This document shows positions 8,633-16,791 of a stretch of DNA of 64,000 bases, in pieces. Source of the DNA: G020354785 sp964461435 (GTDB lineage Bacteria > Bacteroidota > Bacteroidia > Bacteroidales > UBA10428); assembly GCA_964461435.1 (NCBI GenBank), contig CAYWUI010000009.1:1-64000 (forward strand), in the 5' to 3' direction. The translations under genes and the position numbers were made by a program. Each line of letters opens with the position of its first letter. Positions within the stretch are counted from its first letter, which is position 1. The notes under the pieces are model-generated. The model had not been told where the DNA came from. It ran no database searches and saw only the letters and a list, made by a program, of their open reading frames with translations.

Positions 8633-9466
8633 ATGTCTTTGGAAAAAGACTTAAAAGAAAAAATCAGTTATCAGAGGGACGAGATTGATCGCCAGAGGAA
8701 AGAATTAACCGAAAGTATTAAGTATGCCAGTTATATCCAGAGTGCTTTACTTCCTGCTCAAAAAGATATTAAAAAATACCTGCCCGAACATTTTGTAATA
8801 TTCATTCCCCGTGATATCGTAAGTGGTGACTTTTACTGGATCACCAAAAGAAAATCGGAGCTTATCATTGCTGTAGCAGATTGCACCGGACATGGAGTTC
8901 CAGGTGCGTTTATGAGCATACTGGGGATCACATTGCTGAGCGAGATAGTCAACAGGGCCTCCTATACCTCCGCAGGAAGCATATTAAACCAGCTTCGTGA
9001 AAGTGTAATGAGGGCTCTTAACCAGAGAGGCACAGAGGAAGAGCAGAAAGATGGTATTGATATGGCCCTCTGCATAGTGAACCTCGAAACAAATATGCTG
9101 GAGTGCTCCGGTGCTTTTAATCCGGTTTATATTATTAAAAAAAACAGGCTTATTGAAATACAGGGTGACAAAATGCCTATAGGCATTGCAGCACTGGAAG
9201 AAAATTCCTTTACCAGCCATAAGTTCGAACTGGAGGAAGGTGATCTTGTTTACCTCTTTTCTGACGGCTTTGTAGACCAGTTTGGAGGCTCCAATGGGAA
9301 AAAATTCAAATACCAGCCATTCAGGAACCTGCTTCTTGGTATCAGCAATCTGCCAATGCATGTACAAAAAAATGAACTTTTAAAAACATTTAATCACTGG
9401 AAAGGTAACCTTGCACAGCTTGATGACGTATTAATGTTTGGTTTCAGATATCACATTAACACTTAA
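8633..9466 (+). CDS. SpoIIE/RsbU-type PP2C serine phosphatase
   Basis: 277 residues from the ATG at 8633; a 24-base longer start at 8609 is possible. A helical N-terminal linker (about 1-45; KYASYIQSALLP) leads into a PPM/SpoIIE domain with the metal-binding motifs SGDFYW and VADCTGHGVPGAFMS, a GIDMALC strand, and LFSDGFVDQ. Such enzymes dephosphorylate anti-anti-sigma or similar proteins in partner-switch systems, usually downstream of a sensor. No sensor domain is fused here, so the input must come in trans. It stands alone between intergenic regions. Confidence 0.88.
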   Translation: MSLEKDLKEKISYQRDEIDRQRKELTESIKYASYIQSALLPAQKDIKKYLPEHFVIFIPRDIVSGDFYWITKRKSELIIAVADCTGHGVPGAFMSILGITLLSEIVNRASYTSAGSILNQLRESVMRALNQRGTEEEQKDGIDMALCIVNLETNMLECSGAFNPVYIIKKNRLIEIQGDKMPIGIAALEENSFTSHKFELEEGDLVYLFSDGFVDQFGGSNGKKFKYQPFRNLLLGISNLPMHVQKNELLKTFNHWKGNLAQLDDVLMFGFRYHINT

Positions 9467-9526
9467 TTGAAAATAACATACAATAAACGGGAAACATGAC
9501 ATATTAAATATTTATAATAATATTTA

Positions 9527-11851
9527 ATGAAATTATTATCGTTCAACATACAAAACTACAGATCCATAATCAACTCGGGGTGGAGCTACCTTGCCTATGA
9601 TAATGTTACTGCCCTTATCGGACAAAATGAATCCGGAAAAACATCGGTGCTCGAGGCATTGAGAAGTTACTACGAAGGGAAAATCTCTGACGATGTCCTT
9701 AGAAGTGACCTTACCTTTCCAACAGTTAGCTGCTCATTTGACCTCGAAAACAGGAAGATGTTCGACCTTTTGAATCCGAGACTTTTACCTGAGCAGCTGA
9801 AAAAGATACTCGAAGATAAGAAGGAGATAACTGTTTCCAGGATATGGAATGAAGATAAGTCAAGCAGGCTGAAAATTATTGATGAGGATGTACTGCAGTT
9901 CTATGAAACCCGCGAAAAGGAAAAAGCTGAACTGGAAAAAAGAGTCCGGAAGGAAATTGAAAAGGTACTTGAAAAAGTTGAAGGTACACTCAAGGATATG
10001 GAACTGGCTGAGCATGATATGCTGGAAGCAAAAGAACAGCTTAACGGCTGGTACCAGAAACGTGATGAGGTGAAAAAGACTCACAGAAGGGCCAAAAAGA
10101 ACGATGAAAAAATACTGGTACAGCAGGAACTGGAATCTACACAGAAAATATGCCTGAAGAAGGAAGAGGAGTTTAATAAAAAGGTTAAGGCTTATGAAGA
10201 AATTAAAATGCAGATTCAGGAAATCTCGGAGAAATCCGGTATTTGTAAATCATGCACCGAAATAATCGACCGGCTTAAACAGGCAGAAGAGGACCTTAAG
10301 AAAATAAGTGCAGCCCTTAAAGATGCTGAACATATATATGAAATATGTTCGAGCGACAAGGAAAGGAAAGCGGCCTACCAGAAGCTCCAGTCCGTAAAAT
10401 TTGAGCACTCGGAGTCAGTAAAGAGATACCATGAACTCCAGGAAGAATCTTCATTACGTAAAGTTGTTGCAGCAAAAGTGTTTGACGGACAGAAATTTAA
10501 AATCGCTGAAGAAGAGGCAATTATAGAAAGAGCAAAGGAGAAAAAGTATTACAAAATTGAAGATATAGGCAATGAACTGTTCAGACATATACCTGTATTT
10601 GAATTCTTTGAGGACTTCAGCAGCCTCCTGCCAAATAAAATTGACCTCGAGGATTTGTTAACCGAGAACCATAGTGCCGAAGGATATAAGGCCGCACAGA
10701 ACTTCCTCAGGATTGCCGGACTCGATGCCGAGTTTTTCAGGGAAAAAAATCACAGGATACTTAAACAGAAAATAGAAAATCTTAACGGTGAAATAACAAT
10801 AAACTTCCAGGATTACTGGAGACAAAACGTGGGGAAAGACAATAAAATAAGGCTTAATTTTGAACTCGAGCATTACGATTATACTGTTCCTGAAAAAAGC
10901 GGCAAGCCCTATCTTGAATTCTGGATAAAAGACAAACAGGAACGCCTGTATCCGAAACAAAGGAGCAGGGGCGTAAGATGGTTTTTATCCTTCTACCTTG
11001 AACTTAAAGCTACTGCCAGACAAAATACTGTAAACAGGGTGTTGCTCATTGACGAGCCTGGCTTAAGCCTGCATGCCCGGGCACAGGAGGATGTGCTTAA
11101 GGTTTTTGAGGATCTGAAAGATAAAATGCAGATTGTATATTCAACCCATTCACCGCACCTGGTTGATATAAATAAACTGTACAGAATTCTGGCAGTACAG
11201 CGTATTAATGAGAATGTTGAAACCAGTGCAACTATAATTCTGGATGCCAAATCGTTGCACTCAGCATCCCTGGATACCTTATCACCTATATATTCCCTGA
11301 TGGGTACTCGCCTTAACGAACAGCAGTTTATACAAAAGAAAAACAATATTTTAATCGAAGATGCTGTTACTTATTACTACCTGACGACAGTCTCCAAACT
11401 GCTTGACTTCAATGACGCTTTCTTCATCCCTGCTTCCAACGTATCAAATATTCCTGTCCTCGTTAATATCATGATAGGATGGAAGCTGGATTTTATCATA
11501 ATGCTGACAGATAATACCGAAGCAAAAAAGGTTGCGGATGATATAAAGAGAAACATCTTTATTAACAGCGAGGAATATTCAAAAGATAAAGTATTTATAC
11601 TTAACGGCTATAGTATTATTGAAGAACTGTTTTCAGTTATAGACTTTAAAAAATATATCCTGCACAAAAGAGTAGGTATCACCGAATCAATTTCTGAATA
11701 CATTGAAACAAATAACCTGTCACGGTCCATCCTTGCCTCGGAATTTATAAGGCATATACAGGATGAGGAGATTAGATTTTCTGATTTTGACAGTGATACC
11801 AGGAGAAATTTTAAAATGATTTTTGATAAGCTGAGAACTTATATGAAATAA
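9527..11851 (+). CDS. OLD-like AAA ATPase with long coiled coil, CxxC apex and C-terminal Toprim-like region
   Basis: 774 residues. The N-terminus is a RecF/OLD-type ATPase half (FNIQNYRSI) with Walker A G32QNESGKT. Residues about 125-345 are strongly coiled-coil and interrupted by a C240KSC243 motif in the middle, placed like a Rad50 zinc hook. Walker B LLIDEPG has D509-E510, followed by STHSPHLVD. From about 605 a region like the OLD Toprim domain starts (LIEDAVTYYYL, E611; later MLTDN), but the canonical DxD is not clear, so nuclease activity is uncertain. It is followed directly by a palindromic repeat that may terminate it. It could be a DNA-repair or defence ATPase. Confidence 0.8.
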   Translation: MKLLSFNIQNYRSIINSGWSYLAYDNVTALIGQNESGKTSVLEALRSYYEGKISDDVLRSDLTFPTVSCSFDLENRKMFDLLNPRLLPEQLKKILEDKKEITVSRIWNEDKSSRLKIIDEDVLQFYETREKEKAELEKRVRKEIEKVLEKVEGTLKDMELAEHDMLEAKEQLNGWYQKRDEVKKTHRRAKKNDEKILVQQELESTQKICLKKEEEFNKKVKAYEEIKMQIQEISEKSGICKSCTEIIDRLKQAEEDLKKISAALKDAEHIYEICSSDKERKAAYQKLQSVKFEHSESVKRYHELQEESSLRKVVAAKVFDGQKFKIAEEEAIIERAKEKKYYKIEDIGNELFRHIPVFEFFEDFSSLLPNKIDLEDLLTENHSAEGYKAAQNFLRIAGLDAEFFREKNHRILKQKIENLNGEITINFQDYWRQNVGKDNKIRLNFELEHYDYTVPEKSGKPYLEFWIKDKQERLYPKQRSRGVRWFLSFYLELKATARQNTVNRVLLIDEPGLSLHARAQEDVLKVFEDLKDKMQIVYSTHSPHLVDINKLYRILAVQRINENVETSATIILDAKSLHSASLDTLSPIYSLMGTRLNEQQFIQKKNNILIEDAVTYYYLTTVSKLLDFNDAFFIPASNVSNIPVLVNIMIGWKLDFIIMLTDNTEAKKVADDIKRNIFINSEEYSKDKVFILNGYSIIEELFSVIDFKKYILHKRVGITESISEYIETNNLSRSILASEFIRHIQDEEIRFSDFDSDTRRNFKMIFDKLRTYMK

Positions 11852-11917
11852 AACAGGGACAGCGCCCATATTTATAGCGCCTTTCCCGTTTAAAAAATAT
11901 GGGCGCTGTCCCTGTTT
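11851..11917. repeat. Palindromic repeat copy 2, possible terminator
   Basis: Bases 11854-11871 repeat the arm GGGACAGCGCCCATATTT seen at 1-18, and 11895-11912 carry the complement; flanking AAACA/TGTTT extends the pairing to about 23 bp around a 21-base loop. The right arm ends in TTTT. It begins at the stop codon of the ATPase gene, so it can act as its transcription terminator as well as being a member of the dispersed family. Confidence 0.85.
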
Positions 11918-12039
11918 TACAGAATTTTTAAAAATAATTTTCGTCAAAATAGTAACCTTTATTGAAATAAAATGTATAAATATTTAAAGTTAAATATGAA
12001 TTTTTTGACAAACATGCTTTTATTTTTGACGAATTTATT

Positions 12040-12047
12040 TATATTTG
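12040..12047 (+). promoter_or_regulatory. Candidate -7 element for the 31-residue peptide gene
   Basis: TATATTTG matches TAnnTTTG and lies 39 bases upstream of the ATG at 12086. No convincing TTTG is found at the expected -33 position. Confidence 0.35.
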
Positions 12048-12060
12048 TGACCAACTCATG

Positions 12061-12088
12061 CATAATTATTCATAACTAGTTAATTATG
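12061..12088. promoter_or_regulatory. Inverted repeat overlapping the start codon
   Basis: CATAATTA (12061-12068) and TAATTATG (12081-12088) are perfect reverse complements around 12 bases. The right half includes the ATG of the tiny gene at 12086. It could be an operator or an RNA hairpin hiding the start; the AT-rich stem would be weak in RNA. Confidence 0.4.
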
Positions 12089-12181
12089 GGAGTAACAATA
12101 TTATTATTAATACCTGTATTATCCTTGCTAGTGTTGGGATTCATGCTTATAACCGCTCCCGAACACAAGGAACTTAACTAG
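12086..12181 (+). CDS. Candidate 31-residue single-TM peptide
   Basis: ATG to TAG, 31 residues: a hydrophobic helix (about 4-23; TILLLIPVLSLLVLG) ending in a short charged tail (APEHKELN). It stands in an otherwise gene-free interval with a promoter-like element upstream and a strong hairpin terminator 26 bases downstream, so it has the layout of a real monocistronic unit. The size resembles small subunits such as KdpF or CydX, but no partner genes lie nearby and I do not assign a function. Confidence 0.55.
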   Translation: MGVTILLLIPVLSLLVLGFMLITAPEHKELN

Positions 12182-12206
12182 GAATACAAAGAGTTATTCA
12201 GTCTTC

Positions 12207-12237
12207 AAAGGAAATATATTTTATTTCCTTTTTTTTA
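12207..12237 (+). terminator. Rho-independent terminator after the tiny peptide gene
   Basis: AAAGGAAATA (12207-12216) pairs perfectly with TATTTCCTTT (12222-12231), loop of 5, followed by a T run. It serves the 31-residue peptide gene, the only plus-strand gene before it since the palindromic repeat. Confidence 0.8.
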
Positions 12238-12292
12238 TCTCCTTTCCTGAATATATTCCTGAACATTTTTTTACCATCTTTATATATTTAAT

Positions 12293-12300
12293 TATTTTTG
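12293..12300 (+). promoter_or_regulatory. Candidate -7 element for the SPOR-like protein gene
   Basis: TATTTTTG matches TAnnTTTG and lies 64 bases upstream of the ATG at 12365. No clear -33 TTTG is seen. Confidence 0.35.
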
Positions 12301-12364
12301 ATAAATATTAATAACAGTTTATATCTCTTATTATTATAATAAGAACGTAGTAACAGCGTATTCT

Positions 12365-13375
12365 ATGAAATACCCGAGTATTCTGAAATTCCCCGCATTG
12401 ATAACATTACTGTGCATCTTCTGTAATTCTTATATTGTTGCCCAGAACCATGAGATAAGCGAATATTATAAGGAGCTGAACTTAAAATTCAATGCAGCAG
12501 ATGAGAAGAAGTTTGAAAAAGCAATAAAAATACTTGATGATGCTGACGTCCTCTTAAATGAAGCCAACCAGATATATGAATCACTTGATGAGGCTGAAAA
12601 GAACCTGGCCGAATCACCGGCCTACAAAAAGGCATTTAAAAAGCTTGTTGAAGCATCAGACGGCTACAAAGAGGGGCATACGATGATTTATTCCGTATTC
12701 AAAGATAAAGCCCGCGAATTCTGGGATACAATGGATAAAGACAATCACTATGCTGCAGGCATGGAAAAAGCAAAGTATTATGAGAAAAAAGCCCTGAAAG
12801 GACTGAGCAGGGCCCTCCTTAAAAGGGATATAGTCACTGATGCTGACAGGTATGAGGCCGCCCTGTACCAGATGAAAGAAGCTTTTGATCTTGAAAAGCT
12901 CGCAATAAGAGACCAGGGAAGAGCTATCCAGATTTACCAGGATTTCCCCGTTGAGTATAACTATGGATGGGATGATGATATCACTCTTGAAGAAGTGCTG
13001 GCCATGAACAGGAACCCTGTAATAAAGGAACCTCCGCAGGATATTTTTGGTACTGTTGATAAGACCGTGGAAATTGATTCGTTACTGCTCAAAGACATAA
13101 TTTTTAAAGTCCAGATAGCCGCACATACGGTACCTCTTACCGAAGAATACCTGCGTACTATTTACCTGGGGGGAATGACAATTGATATGATCTACGAAGA
13201 AGAATGGTACAAATACTCCATAGGCAGGTATAAAACCCTTGAAGAGGCAACAGAAACTCTTGAAGAATGTAATGTTAAAAAGGCTTTTATCACTGCCTAC
13301 CAGGCAGGGAAGAAGCTGACCATCCAGGAAGCCCTGGAAAGACTGGCACTCCAGGAAAAGCTTAAAAAAAAGTAA
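12365..13375 (+). CDS. Secreted helical protein with C-terminal SPOR-like domain
   Basis: 336 residues with a signal peptide (1-28, ending VAQ). Residues about 30-200 are helical, rich in Lys, Glu and Ala, and resemble TPR/coiled-coil helices. The C-terminal 90 residues (FKVQIAAHT, YKYSIGRYKTLEEA, AFITAYQAGKKL) have the pattern of a Bacteroidota SPOR-type peptidoglycan-binding domain, and the same pattern ends the amidase at 39429-40670. A periplasmic cell-wall or division role is inferred. It is a single gene with its own promoter-like element. Confidence 0.75.
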   Translation: MKYPSILKFPALITLLCIFCNSYIVAQNHEISEYYKELNLKFNAADEKKFEKAIKILDDADVLLNEANQIYESLDEAEKNLAESPAYKKAFKKLVEASDGYKEGHTMIYSVFKDKAREFWDTMDKDNHYAAGMEKAKYYEKKALKGLSRALLKRDIVTDADRYEAALYQMKEAFDLEKLAIRDQGRAIQIYQDFPVEYNYGWDDDITLEEVLAMNRNPVIKEPPQDIFGTVDKTVEIDSLLLKDIIFKVQIAAHTVPLTEEYLRTIYLGGMTIDMIYEEEWYKYSIGRYKTLEEATETLEECNVKKAFITAYQAGKKLTIQEALERLALQEKLKKK

Positions 13376-13397
13376 TTAACTTGCTTATTGTCTGATT

Positions 13398-13671
13398 CTA
13401 GAATTTAAACCCAAAAGTAATATTGCCAACCGGTGCAAATCCTGAATATCCGCGACTAAAAACATTTAAATTGTAATCATGACTTGTTCTCTCGGTTGCT
13501 AAATTGGATACAAAGCAATCCTCCGAAATACGATGACTCTGAATTAAAATTTGCAAATCCATAATCCTTCTTTAAAACATAACCATGCATAAATCCAATA
13601 TCATATATTCTATCAGGATTCTCCTCATAAAGATGAATCTCGATAAAATGCAGGTTGCTGCAGAAAATAAG
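13398..13671 (-). pseudogene. Frameshifted C-terminal remnant of an outer-membrane beta-barrel protein
   Basis: Two minus-strand frames join into one protein-like stretch. The upstream frame (13671 to about 13490) reads HFIEIHLYEENPDRIYD, then GFMHGYVLKKDYGFAN and FGGLLCIQFSNREN. The downstream frame, shifted by one, reads SHDYNLNVFSRGYSGF and ends in the barrel-type terminus NITFGFKF and a TAG at 13398. Alternating hydrophobic and polar residues and a terminal Phe are typical of outer-membrane barrels. No intact N-terminal part exists, so it is a decayed fragment. Confidence 0.5.
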
Positions 13672-13712
13672 TTATGGCCGGCCGGGAGCAAATTGATATG
13701 TGACCAATTTTC

Positions 13713-14411
13713 CTAATAAAGCGTAAGCCTGAATATCGGCAGTTCCTTGATCAGCTTCCCTTCTCCTTCAACTATGGGTTTTATTATTATCTCTTTTGAG
13801 GGACGAATAGTGTAAATGATTTGCTTCGTCTCCCGGGAGATTTTGTTTGTATTATTCGTATGTTCCACATAATAACCGCCATATATATAGCCCAAAGTAA
13901 ACTTTATAATTTTAAACCAGTCTTCTGCACCGACAATATCATCACTTATGAAAATTCCAAGGCTGTCACTGTTTAAAAAATGCTGTTTGCTGACCATGCC
14001 GTTTCTTTTTACAAGCAAAGAGTCTATATAGAGCAATGGTTCGGGAATGTTTTCAACCAGGAAATACCTGTAACCGATAAGGGTAGTGTCAGTCCCTTTT
14101 ATTCCAAAAACCAGGAAGCGCGCTTTGCCGGCCCTGTCGGGTATCGAAATATAACGAAAACTGTCAGGAAACGCAATTCCATTATTTACAGTCAGAAGGT
14201 ATTCGTTATAAACGCCGAGACCTGAATAATTCACCCATATCTCATTGTCTATACCTGTATACAGGATATTACTTCTCGAATTAACAGCAGTGAGGATACT
14301 GTCGCCTAACTCCCCTCCATATCTTGTCTGGCATCCGGAGATACCAGGAAGGCCGAGAAAAAGAACTCCAAGCAATATTGTAAGACAGGGTTTTTGCATC
14401 ATCCTGAACAA
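13713..14411 (-). CDS. Lipoprotein with a GldM C-terminal-like domain
   Basis: 232 residues with a lipoprotein signal (residues about 8-27, GLPGISGC). The mature part starts at Cys27. It contains RSNILYTGIDNEIWV and, later, a frVxxIPEP-like element (YFLVENIPEPLLYIDS), which match the arrangement of the beta-rich C-terminal domains of GldM, the T9SS motor protein. The N-terminal transmembrane helix and long helical domain of true GldM are absent, so this is a stand-alone relative. A start at the second or third Met is equally possible. It lies beside a beta-barrel remnant. Confidence 0.65.
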   Translation of the reverse strand: MFRMMQKPCLTILLGVLFLGLPGISGCQTRYGGELGDSILTAVNSRSNILYTGIDNEIWVNYSGLGVYNEYLLTVNNGIAFPDSFRYISIPDRAGKARFLVFGIKGTDTTLIGYRYFLVENIPEPLLYIDSLLVKRNGMVSKQHFLNSDSLGIFISDDIVGAEDWFKIIKFTLGYIYGGYYVEHTNNTNKISRETKQIIYTIRPSKEIIIKPIVEGEGKLIKELPIFRLTLY

Positions 14412-14475
14412 TAAAATCAGGAATTAAGATATAAAAACAAATTGGAAGTTCTTAATTAATTTTTTAACATGACCG

Positions 14476-15513
14476 TCATTCAGCAGGGGAATGCTTCTTT
14501 TGGAGCTGGCGTGTGGAAAGCATTCCGCATGCCGCTGAAATGTCCTGCCCCCTTGATATTCTTATAGTTGTTAGTATGCCTTTTTTGTTAAGCTTATCCT
14601 TGAATTGCCGGATGGCCTGTTCATCGGAGCCCTCAAGCAGGCATCCCTCAAAAGTATGAAATCTTATAAGGTTAATTCTGCATTTTAATCCGTCCAGTAA
14701 AGATGCCAGCTTATTAACATGTGCATCCGTATCATTATAGTGCCTGAACATAATATATTCAAATGATAAACGGCGCTGTCCCCTTATATTATATTTTTTC
14801 AGCATTTCAATAACTTGTTTTGCAGGGTACTTTTTCTCAGGCGGCACAAGATACCTTCTCTCATCTTCGAAAGGGGAGTTCAGGCTTATTGCTATATTAC
14901 ACCTGCTCTTTTCAATAAGCTGCCGTAAGGCCGGAATAATACCTATGGTCGATACGGTAATGCGGCCCGGACTCATGGCATAGCCGTGATCCGAAGTCAG
15001 TATCTCAAGGCTTTTTAAAACGGCGCCGGGGTTATCAAGAGGCTCGCCCATGCCCATAAATACTATATTGGAGACATTGCCCTTTACAAGCTGGTCCCTG
15101 ATCTGACCTAATATTCCTGCTGTGCTGAGGTTCCCCTGGAAGCCCTGCTTCCCTGTTAGACAGAATATGCACCCCATCTTGCATCCTACCTGCGTGGATA
15201 TACACAATGTCTTTCTTTTTTGTTCGGGAATGCAGACCGTCTCAATGTATTTTTCATCCCCTACCGAATACAGGTACTTTATCGTCCCGTCAGCGGAAGT
15301 TTCTTCTTTTACCAGTGTATTGAAATTTATAGTATAGCTCTCGTCCAGTTTTTCTCTTGCATATTTGGAGAGGTTGGTCATCTGGTCAACAGAGGTGATG
15401 TTTTTCTTATATAGCCAGTCAGCTACCTGGTTTGCGGTATACGCCGGTAAATTTATAAGTTTGACGATAGGTCTTAACTCTGATATTGTTTTGCCGAAAA
15501 GATTATCCTTCAT
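14476..15513 (-). CDS. rlmN: 23S rRNA / tRNA adenine-C2 methyltransferase RlmN
   Basis: 345 residues, normal length. The radical-SAM CxxxCxxC motif is Cys111, Cys115 and Cys118 (QVGCKMGCIFCLTG). The second catalytic cysteine is Cys329 in DISAACGML. GEPLDNP and SLNSP motifs are present. It methylates A2503 of 23S rRNA and A37 of some tRNAs. The segment RGQRR at about 246-250 happens to be encoded by a 12-base match to the palindromic repeat core of this window. Confidence 0.96.
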   Translation of the reverse strand: MKDNLFGKTISELRPIVKLINLPAYTANQVADWLYKKNITSVDQMTNLSKYAREKLDESYTINFNTLVKEETSADGTIKYLYSVGDEKYIETVCIPEQKRKTLCISTQVGCKMGCIFCLTGKQGFQGNLSTAGILGQIRDQLVKGNVSNIVFMGMGEPLDNPGAVLKSLEILTSDHGYAMSPGRITVSTIGIIPALRQLIEKSRCNIAISLNSPFEDERRYLVPPEKKYPAKQVIEMLKKYNIRGQRRLSFEYIMFRHYNDTDAHVNKLASLLDGLKCRINLIRFHTFEGCLLEGSDEQAIRQFKDKLNKKGILTTIRISRGQDISAACGMLSTRQLQKKHSPAE

Positions 15514-15522
15514 TGTGCACTA

Positions 15523-15553
15523 TAAAAAAATAAAGGGGTTCATGCAGAACCCC
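15523..15553 (-). terminator. Rho-independent terminator of the 15573-16601 gene
   Basis: On the minus strand, GGGGTTC (15553-15547) pairs with GAACCCC (15541-15535) around a 5-base loop, followed by an AT-rich tract with a T run. It sits 20 bases after the stop of the secreted OB-like gene and before rlmN. Confidence 0.85.
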
Positions 15554-15572
15554 CTGAGCAGTTTAAAACTTT

Positions 15573-16601
15573 TTAGTATAAACTTAACTGGTTTTCCCTT
15601 TTTACTACAAGCTCCGGTTTGTCATCAAAAGTACTTATCAGTCCGGTGACAATTACATGTTCTCTTTCAAAGTACGATTCGGGATAAGCGCTGTATCCCC
15701 TTGCTATCCAGCCCGGCAGAACAACGGTAAAATCATGATACGGGTAGTAGGCTCCGAAATACAGGAAGTACTCATCTGTAACTGCTGAATAATACACTTC
15801 ATAAACCTTACCGTATACGTTCATAACTTCACCTTCGTAGTATAAAGCATCATATGCTGAAATTGTAGGTATTGTGTATCCTACGGCATAGTTCCACCTC
15901 TTAACTTCGGGATATATCCTGAGATACTCAAGTCTCATGTTAGGTGACCATATAATATGTATATCATGAGGTCTGCGGTACGGATATATTTGTGCCCTGT
16001 ATTCCCTTGGACGGGGAGGACGAACATAATGATGCCTCACCGGCCTTGGCTGAACAAATTGCCTGGTTGAATGGTAAACAGGCCTTTCTTTGGGCTGTTC
16101 AGGACGATTCGGTCCATGCGGAACAACATGTCCTTTTGCTGTTCTGTCAACATTCTCGGGAGGTCTGTTAGTTGTAACGCCCCTCGGGCCTTCCTGCTGA
16201 TAGTTTCCCGGGCGTCTCCGGTCGTTTTTATCTACATCAGGCCTTCTGGCATCGTCCTTTACCGGTTGCTGGGGGCTTGTGCTTTTATATTCACGCCTTG
16301 GCTGATCACCCGGCCTGTTATCGGACCTGTCATCAGGCTTGTTACCTGGCCTGTTACCAGGCTGACCGGCATTCCTGGTATCCGGACGGGTTTCGGTTGT
16401 CCCTGGCTGTTTGGGAGATTTTCTATCTTGTGAGCGAACACTGGATTTCTTTGCGTCCTGGTTTGGTTTTTTATTATCATTTATATTAGTAGGCCTTTCC
16501 TGTCCGGCAGGCTTCGTATTATTGGTAGTCCTCCTGGAGGGCTGAGTAAATGAAGTTGCCGCCATCAACAACATAACCAATATAAGTAAATATTTTTTCA
16601 T
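15573..16601 (-). CDS. Secreted disordered protein with C-terminal OB-like domain
   Basis: 342 residues from the ATG at 16601; an upstream ATG would add 26 residues in front of an obvious signal peptide (1-20, MKKYLLILVMLLMAATSFTQ). Residues about 21-210 are low-complexity, rich in Arg, Pro, Asn, Asp and Gly (repeats such as PGNRPGNKPDDRSDNRPGDQ). The C-terminal about 100 residues look like an OB-fold (VYGKVYEVYYS, FTVVLPGWIARG, VIVTGLIST). The charged linker may bind wall or surface polymers; this is inference. It ends with its own terminator. Confidence 0.7.
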   Translation of the reverse strand: MKKYLLILVMLLMAATSFTQPSRRTTNNTKPAGQERPTNINDNKKPNQDAKKSSVRSQDRKSPKQPGTTETRPDTRNAGQPGNRPGNKPDDRSDNRPGDQPRREYKSTSPQQPVKDDARRPDVDKNDRRRPGNYQQEGPRGVTTNRPPENVDRTAKGHVVPHGPNRPEQPKERPVYHSTRQFVQPRPVRHHYVRPPRPREYRAQIYPYRRPHDIHIIWSPNMRLEYLRIYPEVKRWNYAVGYTIPTISAYDALYYEGEVMNVYGKVYEVYYSAVTDEYFLYFGAYYPYHDFTVVLPGWIARGYSAYPESYFEREHVIVTGLISTFDDKPELVVKRENQLSLY

Positions 16602-16791
16602 GTCTTTAGTTTTTAAATTAAAATCTTCAAAAATCAAACTGCAAATAGAATGCCAAACTTGTAATATGCTATATTTCAATTAATTATACATAGTCCGTAT
16701 AGCAGGAATATTTAAATTAAATATAGCAGTAATATTTCAGATTGAATAAAAATATATCACTAATTTTACAAACTTGTTTAAAACACCCGAT

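Noticed and set aside
9527..12085. A multi-gene anti-phage system (Gabija, Septu or Wadjet type) around the OLD-like ATPase
   Set aside because: No adjacent helicase, HNH or other partner gene; the ATPase is alone between a phosphatase gene and a palindromic repeat.
16680..16791. SAM riboswitch upstream of metA
   Set aside because: No conserved stem or core of any SAM riboswitch class could be drawn; the stretch is AT-rich with no strong pairing.
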